A stretch of DNA of 11,424 nucleotides, from assembly GCA_031323845.1 (NCBI GenBank), contig JAVIYP010000076.1, positions 1 through 11,424 of the forward strand, written 5' to 3'. Both the position numbers and the translations under genes were made by a program. Positions 1 to 7,014 of the stretch are shown piece after piece (position 1 is the first letter of the stretch; each line of letters begins with the position of its first letter). This DNA is from PUPG01 sp031323845. GTDB lineage: Bacteria; Bacteroidota; Bacteroidia; Bacteroidales; UBA7960. The notes beneath the pieces were generated by a model, which was given only the letters and a program-made list of their open reading frames with translations, was not told the origin of the DNA and did not search any database.

Positions 1-904
1 TAATGTCGTTAATATCGGGTCTTTCCTCGTACAATCTGTAAAACCGTTTCACAATAGCTTCATCCATTTTTTCGTTTGCCTGATGCAGGAGTACTTTTTT
101 TATGTCCTGAATGCCGACTCCCGATTTGTCGAGGGCGGTTTTCATGGCTGCAGGTACTTGTGTGATGGCGTATTCATATACTTTTCGGCCATCCATTTTT
201 ATATACCTGATTCCGGGGTCGCTGTCAGGCCTGTTTGAAACCCCCAGGTACAGGTAATAGGCTTCATCCAGTGCATGTGTCACGGCGGCGGAGGCCAGTA
301 CCCCGCGTTGTTTTTCTTCTTCTATGCCTTCCAGGACAGTTGCACCGGCACCATCGCTGAAGATCATAGTATCGCGGTCGTATTGATCGACGACCCGTGA
401 AAGCGTTTCGGCGCCAACAACAAGACACCGTCGTGCCACTCCGGCACGGATAAAGGCATCGGCCTGTATGATGCCCTGCAACCACCCGGGGCAGCCAAAA
501 ATAATGTCGTAAGCCACACAACCGGGGTTCTTGATCATTAAGTTTTTCTTGACCCTGGCCGCAATGGATGGAAGCATGTCGGTCTGTATCGTACCTTTAA
601 TGACGTTACCGAAATTATGGGCCACGATAAGCTGATCGAGGCTCTCGGGATCAAGTCCGGCGGCTGTTATGGCCCTCGAGGCAGCAATGGTAGCAATATC
701 CGCACAATTCTGATCCTCGCTTATCCACCTGCGCTCCGCAATGCCCGTGATATAACGGAACTTGTTGACAACTTCTTCGCCCGGACTGTCGATCAATGAC
801 TTATCCTTATCAAAAAAGGTCTGGCTGATAAAACGGCTGTTATCAATGCGCTGAGAGGGAATGTAACTGCCTGTGCCGGTTATGATGGTGTTTAGTGTTG
901 ACAT
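1..904 (-). CDS. 3-oxoacyl-ACP synthase III-like enzyme (KAS III family), 3' end cut by window
   Basis: Thiolase-fold condensing enzyme of the FabH/KAS III family. Family members join an acyl-CoA (or other acyl donor) to malonyl-ACP in the cytoplasm, starting fatty acid or specialised lipid/polyketide chains. The visible 301 residues start at the ATG at 904-902 (MSTLNTIITGTGSYIPSQRI), matching the usual FabH start. The nucleophile is Cys138 in FGCPGWLQG, the catalytic His is His274 in LHQAN, and DGAGA lies at about 184-188. The catalytic Asn motif and roughly the last 50 residues are outside the window. The region before TGI (residues 30-52) is longer than in E. coli FabH. The positions matching E. 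coli Trp32 and Arg36, which hold CoA, are Lys48 and Ile52, while the Arg151 equivalent (Arg177) is kept. It could be the housekeeping FabH or a paralog with another primer; the altered pocket favours a paralog, so I give no gene symbol. Divergent from the BatA-like gene. Confidence 0.88.
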   Translation of the reverse strand, partial: MSTLNTIITGTGSYIPSQRIDNSRFISQTFFDKDKSLIDSPGEEVVNKFRYITGIAERRWISEDQNCADIATIAASRAITAAGLDPESLDQLIVAHNFGNVIKGTIQTDMLPSIAARVKKNLMIKNPGCVAYDIIFGCPGWLQGIIQADAFIRAGVARRCLVVGAETLSRVVDQYDRDTMIFSDGAGATVLEGIEEEKQRGVLASAAVTHALDEAYYLYLGVSNRPDSDPGIRYIKMDGRKVYEYAITQVPAAMKTALDKSGVGIQDIKKVLLHQANEKMDEAIVKRFYRLYEERPDINDI

Positions 905-922
905 GAGTAAGAGTTTAACTGA

Positions 923-949
923 CAAAAATAAGAAACTATTGGCTACAAA
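923..949 (-). promoter_or_regulatory. Possible Bacteroidota promoter for the KAS III-like gene
   Basis: On the minus strand, TATTTTTG (930-923) fits the TAnnTTTG -7 box known from Bacteroidota. A TTTG (949-946) lies 15 bases upstream, shorter than the roughly 19-21 bases expected. The box is about 19 bases before the start codon. This is a motif match only. Confidence 0.35.
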
Positions 950-961
950 GCCACATATTTC

Positions 962-990
962 TTCACACTGGCAGCCTTGCAGTGTGTGAA
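962..990. promoter_or_regulatory. Inverted repeat in the divergent intergenic region, possible operator
   Basis: The left arm TTCACACTG (962-970) and right arm CAGTGTGTGAA (980-990) are inverted copies. They pair over 9 bp with a two-base bulge around a 9-base spacer. No T-run follows on either strand, so it does not look like a terminator. It lies between the possible promoters of two divergent genes, where a repressor or activator site would be expected. The function is inferred. Confidence 0.4.
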
Positions 991-1004
991 TGCTAGCGGA
1001 TCCC

Positions 1005-1036
1005 TTTCATAATCGCTCAAAATAAATGTACCTTTG
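1005..1036 (+). promoter_or_regulatory. Likely Bacteroidota promoter for the BatA-domain gene
   Basis: TACCTTTG (1029-1036) matches the TAnnTTTG -7 consensus. TTTC (1005-1008), one base from the TTTG -33 box, lies 20 bases upstream, which is the expected spacing. Transcription would start near 1043 and give a leader of about 37 bases before the ATG at 1080. Confidence 0.5.
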
Positions 1037-1079
1037 CATGATCCAGTTTTAATGATGAACACCCTTTTTGTATAGCGTC

Positions 1080-3116
1080 ATGAGTTTTTTGTACCCGGGT
1101 TTCTTGTTTGCCTTGTTTGCGATCAGTATTCCTGTAATCATACATCTGTTCCGGTTCAGGCGTTTCCGAACCATTTATTTCCCAAACATTGCCTTTCTTC
1201 AGCAACTGAGCGAAGCCTCTGACAGGGAATCGCGGTTGAAGCACCTGCTTGTGTTGCTGGCGCGGATACTCACCATCAGCTTCCTGGTGATGGCCTTTTC
1301 ACGGCCATACATTCCTGCTGAGGATGAAGCAGTTAGCCCTGAAGGAAACATTGTCGGCGTTTATATAGATAATTCCTTCAGCATGAATGCGCGTTCTGCT
1401 TATGGAAGCCTGCTTGACGAGGCTAAAACCAGGGCGCAGGAACTTGCTTCCATATACATGCCTGCTGACAGGTTTATGCTGCTCACCAACGACTTTGAGG
1501 GCAGGCATCAGCGTTTTGTCAGCAGGGAGGAGTTCCTTGCCCTGATTGAAGAAGTGGAACTTTCACCGGTGGTAAGAACCCTTACAGAGGTGATGACCCG
1601 GAAAGCTGATCTGTTCTCTTCTGAACCGCAAGGCCGACACCGGGCATACTATATCAGTGACTTTCAAAAAAGTACGACGGGACTTGAGATGCTTGAGGAT
1701 GAACCTGAACCGAAGGCTTATTTTATTCCTCTTGAAGCCGCACGTACCGACAATGTCTTTATTGACTCATGCTGGTTTGAATCACCGGTCAGACTTGCAG
1801 GGCAGCCATTAAGCCTGCATGTGCTCATCCGCAACGACGGAAGCCAGAACCTCAGCAATCAGCCGCTCAGGCTCTTTATTGATGGTCAGCAACGGGCTGT
1901 AACCACCTACGACGTTGCTGCCGGAAGCCAGACCGAAGCAGTAGTCGGATGGACAGCAGGTAATGAGCGGTTTCAGCAGGGGTGGATTGAAATTATTGAC
2001 TATCCCGTAACCTTTGACGACAGGTTGTATTTTTCCTATGCCGTTTCTTCAGAAATCAATGTGCTTACCCTGGAAGCTGGCCAGGCCAATCCTTACCTTG
2101 GGGCCTTGTATCGCAGAGATGATCTGTTCAATTACAGCAGTGTGCCTGCTTTCTCTATTGATTATTCGGCTTTTGCACGGCAGTCGCTGATTATTTTGAA
2201 CGGTTTCAACCAGATATCAGGCGGACTGGCTATGCAATTGCAACGCTTTGTGGAGGAAGGCGGCAGCCTTGCGGTTTTTCCCGGAACAAGCATCAATAAG
2301 GCATCCTACAGTGATTTTTTAATGGCAATGGATGTGGACAGCTACACCAGGCTTGACACCAATAGTCTTCGGGTCAGCGAAATCAATGAACTACATCCTC
2401 TTTTTGAAGGTGTTTTTGAGGAACTGCCTGAAAATATTGACCTCCCCCGTGTTTCATCTTACTATGCTGTTTCGCGCCAGCTGCGTTCATCCGGCCAGAA
2501 TCTGCTGGTACTGCAAAACGGCCTGCCTTTTTTCGCATCATACGCGGTAGGAGAGGGAGCAGTCTATTTGTCGGCGGTACCCATCGACGATGCGTTCAGT
2601 AATTTCCAACGGCACTCAATTTTTGTGCCAGTAATGGTCAATATCGCCTTGCACAGTAACTCCAGGCAGCCCTTGTATCATGTGTTAGAGCCCATGCTGA
2701 CGGTTGGCATACCGGGCACCGGAATGGGCACGGATCAGGTTTTTGCCCTGGTGCGTGATGGTTTCAGGGTGATTCCTGAGCAGCGCCAGGCCGGAAACCG
2801 CCTGCAGTTGATCTTTCACGACCAGCTCCGTGAAGCCCATAACTACCTGCTGTTCCATGGTGAAGAACTGTACGGACCCCTCTCATTAAATTACGACCGG
2901 CGCGAATCGTTACTGGAAGCTCACAGCCGGACTTCAATTGAACGTATACTGGCTGATAGCCAGATACATACTGCCAGTGTCCTTGTGCCGGGAGACCGGT
3001 CTCTTGACCAGATGCTCCGGGATACCATTATGGGAAGACAGCTTTGGCGCTTTTTTATTATTCTTGCCCTGACTTTTTTGCTGGCAGAAGTCGCTATTTT
3101 GCGCTGGTGGAAATAA
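1080..3116 (+). CDS. BatA-domain membrane protein with vWA-like and amidotransferase-like regions
   Basis: A 678-residue inner-membrane protein of the BatA (aerotolerance regulator N-terminal) family common in Bacteroidota; its molecular role is not established. Residues 1-75 form the BatA domain, with a membrane segment at about 4-22, a basic loop (HLFRFRRFRTIYFPN) and a second segment at about 56-73. A von Willebrand A-like region follows, with a DxSxS metal-site motif (Asp97, Ser99, Ser101, in YIDNSFSM) and a possible later metal-site Asp194 in YYISDFQ. Residues 368-423 (LIILNGF, then FVEEGGSLAVFPG) resemble the class I glutamine-amidotransferase-like fold often found in these proteins, without an obvious catalytic Cys. 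The last 24 residues form a third membrane helix (WRFFIILALTFLLAEVAIL). The ATG at 1080 is chosen over an in-frame TTG at 1068 because MSFLYPGFLFALF is the usual family N terminus. The central region would be periplasmic if the topology follows the family. parC follows after 67 bases. Confidence 0.85.
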   Translation: MSFLYPGFLFALFAISIPVIIHLFRFRRFRTIYFPNIAFLQQLSEASDRESRLKHLLVLLARILTISFLVMAFSRPYIPAEDEAVSPEGNIVGVYIDNSFSMNARSAYGSLLDEAKTRAQELASIYMPADRFMLLTNDFEGRHQRFVSREEFLALIEEVELSPVVRTLTEVMTRKADLFSSEPQGRHRAYYISDFQKSTTGLEMLEDEPEPKAYFIPLEAARTDNVFIDSCWFESPVRLAGQPLSLHVLIRNDGSQNLSNQPLRLFIDGQQRAVTTYDVAAGSQTEAVVGWTAGNERFQQGWIEIIDYPVTFDDRLYFSYAVSSEINVLTLEAGQANPYLGALYRRDDLFNYSSVPAFSIDYSAFARQSLIILNGFNQISGGLAMQLQRFVEEGGSLAVFPGTSINKASYSDFLMAMDVDSYTRLDTNSLRVSEINELHPLFEGVFEELPENIDLPRVSSYYAVSRQLRSSGQNLLVLQNGLPFFASYAVGEGAVYLSAVPIDDAFSNFQRHSIFVPVMVNIALHSNSRQPLYHVLEPMLTVGIPGTGMGTDQVFALVRDGFRVIPEQRQAGNRLQLIFHDQLREAHNYLLFHGEELYGPLSLNYDRRESLLEAHSRTSIERILADSQIHTASVLVPGDRSLDQMLRDTIMGRQLWRFFIILALTFLLAEVAILRWWK

Positions 3117-3139
3117 ATCCGGCCTATTTGATTAATTGT

Positions 3140-3147
3140 TAAATTTG
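3140..3147 (+). promoter_or_regulatory. Possible -7 box upstream of parC
   Basis: TAAATTTG fits TAnnTTTG and lies 36 bases before the parC ATG. I see no convincing TTTG at the expected upstream distance; a TTTG at 3127-3130 is too close. parC may have its own promoter or be read from the BatA-like gene. Confidence 0.35.
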
Positions 3148-3183
3148 CAGCACTTAACCAATGCTTGTTTCTTTTTTTGATTC

Positions 3184-5970
3184 ATGATTAACGAACAACA
3201 TATTCCGGAAGAAGAAGAAAGGTTACAACCGGATGAGTCTGAAGACCAGCATGAAGAAACCTCCCCGGAACTGAGCAGGACCACACGCCTGTCGGGTATG
3301 TATCGCGACTGGTTTCTGGAATACGCTTCATACGTGATCCTTGAACGTGCGGTGCCGGAAGTGCGCGACGGACTCAAACCCGTGCAGCGCAGGATACTGC
3401 ATGCCATGAAGGAACTTGACGATGGCCGATACAATAAGGTGGCCAACATCATAGGCCACACCATGAAGTACCATCCCCATGGAGATGCTTCCATCGGTGA
3501 TGCCTTGGTTCAACTGGGACAGAAAGACCTGCTGATCGACACCCAGGGTAACTGGGGTAACATCCTCACCGGTGACAGCGCGGCAGCACCACGATACATT
3601 GAGGCCCGGCTTTCCAAATTTGCTCTTGAAGTAGTCTTTAATCCTAAAACTACCCGCTGGAAAACCAGCTATGACGGAAGAAATAAAGAACCTGTCACAC
3701 TTCCCGTTAAGTTTCCATTGCTGCTCGCACAGGGTGTGGAAGGTATCGCCGTAGGGCTGGCGTCAAAAATTCTACCCCACAACTTCAATGAACTCTTAGA
3801 GGCTTCCATATTGTACCTGAAAGGTGAAGAACCCAACATCGTCCCTGATTTTCCTTCGGGCGGCTATGCTGATTTTTCGAAATATATGGGTGGGATGCGC
3901 GGAGGGAGAGTCCGCATCAGGGCTAAAATCAACATACAGGATAAACGAACCCTGATCATCACGGAAATACCCTTTGGAACTACCACAAACAGTTTGATAG
4001 ACAGTATTGTTACGGCCAACGACAAAGGAAAGATCAAAATCAGGAAGATTGAAGACAATACGGCCGACAAAGTGGAGATCCTGGTTCATCTTGCACCCGG
4101 TATCTCCCCCGATCAGGCTATCGATGCCTTGTACCTGTTCACCGATTGCGAAATCAGCATTTCTCCCAACTGTTCTGTCATCGATGTTGACAAGCCGCGC
4201 TTCCTGAGTGTTAATGAAATCTTGAAAATCTCAACAGACAACACTGTAGAGCAGCTTAAATCGGAGCTGGAACTTGAAAGGGATGAGATGCTGGAGCAGT
4301 TGTTGTACTCCAGTCTCGAAAAGATTTTCATTGAGCATCGTATTTACAGGGATATTGAATCGTGCGAAAGCTGGGAAGCCGTTATCAAAACCATCGACAA
4401 GGGACTTGAGCCTTTTAAGAAAGAGTTTTACAGGGAGATCACCCGGGATGATATCATACATCTGACGGAGATCAAGATCAAACGCATCTCCAGGTATGAT
4501 GCGTTTCGTGCCGAGAAGGAAATTAAAAAACTGGAAGAGAGGCTTGAGAAAGCCAGGCATCATTTGGAGAACCTGGTCGTTTACACCATAAATTACTTCA
4601 GGGATATTAAAAAGAAATACGGGGCAGGGCGTGAGCGCAGAACGGAGATCAGGTACTTTGACAGCATTGAGGCTACCCGTGTTGCCGTGGCCAATGAAAA
4701 GCTCTATGTAAACAGGGCAGAGGGATTTGCCGGCACAGCGCTTAAAAAAGACGAGTTTGTTTGTGAATGCTCTGACATTGACGATATTATTGTGTTCAGG
4801 GAGGACGGCACATACATGGTCACTAAAGTCAGCGAAAAGTCGTTCGTGGGCAAAAACGTAATTCACATCGGGGTTTTTGAGCGTAACGATGAACGCACCA
4901 TTTATAATGTGATTTATCGGGATGGACTGAAAGGTGCCGTTAATGTGAAACGTTTTCCTGTGAAAGGAGTGACACGCGATAAGGAATATGACCTTACAAA
5001 AGGGACCAAAGGAAGCAAGGTGCTTTACTTCACCGCGAATCCCAATGGTGAGGCTGAGGTGGTAAGTGTGTATTTACGGCCTAAGCCGCGCATGAAAAAA
5101 ACCGTTTTTGACTTTGATTTCAGCCAGCTTGCGATCAAGGGCAGAGGGTCAGTCGGAAACATTCTTTCCAAAAACGCCGTGCGACGCATTGTGCTTAAAG
5201 ATGAAGGAGTCTCAACCCTTGGTGCCATTGATATTTGGTTTGATGATGCGGTGTTGCGCCTGAATTCTGATGGCAGGGGCAAGCATTTAGGGGCATTTAA
5301 GGGCGATGAGAAAATCTTGGCACTCTATGCATCCGGAAACCTTAGGGTGATGAATTTTGATTTGAGCAATCATTTTGAAGAACAGCCTCTGATCATTCAG
5401 AAGCTTAACCCGGGAACCGTAATCACCGCTATCTATAAAGATGCTGATCAGGGCTATTATTACATCAAGCGTTTTGAGCCCGAGGTGAACGGAAAAATGC
5501 TCGGTTTTATCGGCGATAACAAAGACAACAAACTGATCCTGGTCACAACGGAAAAATACCCGCGTTTAGCGGTGACTTACCCGCCCTCGGACCGCAGGCA
5601 AAAGTCCGGGGAAGAAATTGATGTTGAGGATTTTATTGCTGTTAAGAGCTATAAGGCCAGGGGCAAGAGGGTGTCCGCCACCATTATCGACAAGCTGAAG
5701 TGGCTGGAACCTGTAAAAAAAGAAGAAGCCGAAGAGCAAACTGCCGGATCAGATGATTCTCCGGACGAAAAAACAGCAGACCTGCCTGAAGAAAAAACAA
5801 CCGGCAAAGAGGCTGTTGCTGCCCTTGAGAAGGCCGGGACGTCGCCGGCTGAAGTCAGTGCTTCCGAAGATGTGGCTGAAGACCTTCCACGTCCAATTGA
5901 AAAAAGAAAACACAAACCCCCACAACCGGGTGATAAGGAAAGGCAGATCCGTCTGGATCTGGATATTTAA
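3184..5970 (+). CDS. parC: DNA topoisomerase IV subunit A (ParC-type; GyrA family)
   Basis: The DNA-cleaving subunit of a type IIA topoisomerase, which works with a ParE/GyrB ATPase subunit to decatenate or relax chromosomal DNA. It has 928 residues. Residues 1-35 are an acidic extension. The conserved core begins at LSGMYRDWFLEYASYVILER. The active-site tyrosine is Tyr138 in AAAPRYIEARL, preceded by Arg137. The intercalating isoleucine lies in EGIAVGLASKILPHN. A coiled-coil tower segment follows (EIKKLEERLEKARHHLENL). The beta-pinwheel C-terminal domain spans about 493-839 and has only a degenerate GyrA box, KGRGSVG (652-658), which favours a topoisomerase IV role over gyrase. Residues 840-928 are a Glu/Lys/Ala-rich, probably disordered tail ending in DKERQIRLDLDI. 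In the quinolone region HPHGDASIGDALV, Ala102 replaces the E. coli GyrA Ser83 equivalent, while Asp106 matches Asp87. No parE gene adjoins it here. gap starts 42 bases downstream. Confidence 0.95.
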   Translation: MINEQHIPEEEERLQPDESEDQHEETSPELSRTTRLSGMYRDWFLEYASYVILERAVPEVRDGLKPVQRRILHAMKELDDGRYNKVANIIGHTMKYHPHGDASIGDALVQLGQKDLLIDTQGNWGNILTGDSAAAPRYIEARLSKFALEVVFNPKTTRWKTSYDGRNKEPVTLPVKFPLLLAQGVEGIAVGLASKILPHNFNELLEASILYLKGEEPNIVPDFPSGGYADFSKYMGGMRGGRVRIRAKINIQDKRTLIITEIPFGTTTNSLIDSIVTANDKGKIKIRKIEDNTADKVEILVHLAPGISPDQAIDALYLFTDCEISISPNCSVIDVDKPRFLSVNEILKISTDNTVEQLKSELELERDEMLEQLLYSSLEKIFIEHRIYRDIESCESWEAVIKTIDKGLEPFKKEFYREITRDDIIHLTEIKIKRISRYDAFRAEKEIKKLEERLEKARHHLENLVVYTINYFRDIKKKYGAGRERRTEIRYFDSIEATRVAVANEKLYVNRAEGFAGTALKKDEFVCECSDIDDIIVFREDGTYMVTKVSEKSFVGKNVIHIGVFERNDERTIYNVIYRDGLKGAVNVKRFPVKGVTRDKEYDLTKGTKGSKVLYFTANPNGEAEVVSVYLRPKPRMKKTVFDFDFSQLAIKGRGSVGNILSKNAVRRIVLKDEGVSTLGAIDIWFDDAVLRLNSDGRGKHLGAFKGDEKILALYASGNLRVMNFDLSNHFEEQPLIIQKLNPGTVITAIYKDADQGYYYIKRFEPEVNGKMLGFIGDNKDNKLILVTTEKYPRLAVTYPPSDRRQKSGEEIDVEDFIAVKSYKARGKRVSATIIDKLKWLEPVKKEEAEEQTAGSDDSPDEKTADLPEEKTTGKEAVAALEKAGTSPAEVSASEDVAEDLPRPIEKRKHKPPQPGDKERQIRLDLDI

Positions 5971-6012
5971 TTCTTTTACAAGCACACATGGTTGACAAAC
6001 TTTTAAACTGCT

Positions 6013-7014
6013 ATGATCAGGGTTGGTATTAATGGTATCGGGAGGATCGGCAAACTTGTTTTCCGTCTTGTGCACGAGCACCCCAACATGAGCGTAGCGG
6101 CTATAAATGACACCATGCCTGCTGCGACGCTCGTTCATTTGCTGAAATATGATTCGGTGCACCGGGGTTTCGGACGTGCTGTTACCGTATCGCCTGATAA
6201 CGGCAGGATACGGGTTAATGGCCAAGAAATCATAAAATACGAGGAGCACGCTCCCGCCCGGATTCCATGGGATGCTCATAACGTGGATGTGGTGATTGAC
6301 GCCAGTGGCAGGTTTCTGACCAGGAAAGAACTGCAGGATCACCTGAAATCCGGCGTGAAACGCGTAATCCTGAGCTGTCCGCCAAAGGATCAGCTTGACA
6401 AGATGGTCGTTATCGGGGTGAATGATCAGGAGCTGAAACCGGAGCATCGCATTATATCCAATGCTTCCTGCACTACTAATTGTATAGCGCCTGTTATAAA
6501 AGTACTGCAGGATTATGCCGGTATTGACAGGGCCTTTATGAATACGGTACATCCTTATACCAACAGTCAGAATTTGCTTGATGCTCCCCATGCAGACATG
6601 CGCAGGGCGCGCAGCGCGGCCGAAAACATTATTCCTACTACCACAAGCGCCATAAAAGCTGTTCAGACGTTGTTTCCTGCTCTGAAAGGCAGCTTTGACG
6701 GGTTCGCCAGCAGGGTTCCGGTGAGCGATGGTTCCTTTGTGGAGTTGAACGCCATCATTAAAAAACAAGTAACCGTAACGGAGCTAAATCTGCGCTTTCA
6801 GCAGGCAGCCCGGGAGGAAATGCCGGGAGTCATTGAATATTGTGAAGACCCCATTGTGTCAAAAGATGTCATAGGCAATCCACATTCAGCCATTTTTGAT
6901 GCCTTGTGTACCAAAGTCCTTGGAAACAATTTCATCCAGGTGCTTGCCTGGTACGACAATGAGTTTGCCTACTCCAACAGGGTGGTTGAGCTTATAGCCC
7001 GATCAGAGCTTTGA
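6013..7014 (+). CDS. gap: Type I glyceraldehyde-3-phosphate dehydrogenase, divergent
   Basis: A cytoplasmic NAD(P)-dependent dehydrogenase; the family converts glyceraldehyde 3-phosphate and phosphate to 1,3-bisphosphoglycerate. It has 333 residues, the normal length. The Rossmann fold begins with VGINGIGRIGK, and Asp33 in INDT favours NAD. The catalytic Cys153 lies in SNASCTTNCIAP and the partner His180 in NTVHPYTNSQ. Phosphate-site residues include Thr183, the TTT at 209-211 and Arg234 in SRVPVSDGS. Several usually fixed positions differ: TTTG is TTTS (Ser212), HAYT is HPYT, and the C-terminal WYDNEWGYSNR is WYDNEFAYSNR (Phe318, Ala319). This suggests a second, diverged GAPDH, perhaps not the main glycolytic one or with another aldehyde substrate such as erythrose 4-phosphate; that is inference. 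It follows parC by 42 bases, with no clear promoter between. Its last 12 bases overlap the end of pepT on the other strand. Confidence 0.93.
   Translation: MIRVGINGIGRIGKLVFRLVHEHPNMSVAAINDTMPAATLVHLLKYDSVHRGFGRAVTVSPDNGRIRVNGQEIIKYEEHAPARIPWDAHNVDVVIDASGRFLTRKELQDHLKSGVKRVILSCPPKDQLDKMVVIGVNDQELKPEHRIISNASCTTNCIAPVIKVLQDYAGIDRAFMNTVHPYTNSQNLLDAPHADMRRARSAAENIIPTTTSAIKAVQTLFPALKGSFDGFASRVPVSDGSFVELNAIIKKQVTVTELNLRFQQAAREEMPGVIEYCEDPIVSKDVIGNPHSAIFDALCTKVLGNNFIQVLAWYDNEFAYSNRVVELIARSEL
7003..7014. other. Tail-to-tail overlap of gap and pepT
   Basis: The gap stop is TGA at 7012-7014 and the pepT stop is TGA at 7005-7003 on the minus strand. The shared 12 bases encode Ser-Glu-Leu-stop on plus and Ser-Lys-Leu-stop on minus, with codon boundaries exactly aligned on both strands. 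There is no space for a terminator between the genes, so any terminator must lie inside the opposing gene, or transcripts overlap. Confidence 0.9.

Noticed and set aside
617..799. A 60-residue plus-strand frame opposite the KAS III-like gene
   Set aside because: It is antisense to catalytic-domain coding sequence and has no motif or plausible start signal.
1068..1079. TTG start four codons before the BatA-domain gene start
   Set aside because: The ATG at 1080 begins the standard family N terminus, and the extra residues add nothing recognisable.
4231..4866. A 211-residue minus-strand open frame inside parC
   Set aside because: It lies wholly antisense to conserved ParC coding sequence, with no recognisable domain.
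5992..6017. TTGACA followed by TATGAT before gap, resembling a sigma-70 promoter
   Set aside because: Spacing is only 14 bases, the second box overlaps the start codon, and Bacteroidota promoters use other boxes.
5749..6768. A 339-residue open frame on the minus strand opposite the end of parC and most of gap
   Set aside because: It is antisense to two strongly recognised genes, spans their boundary, shows no family motif and has a composition typical of a shadow frame.
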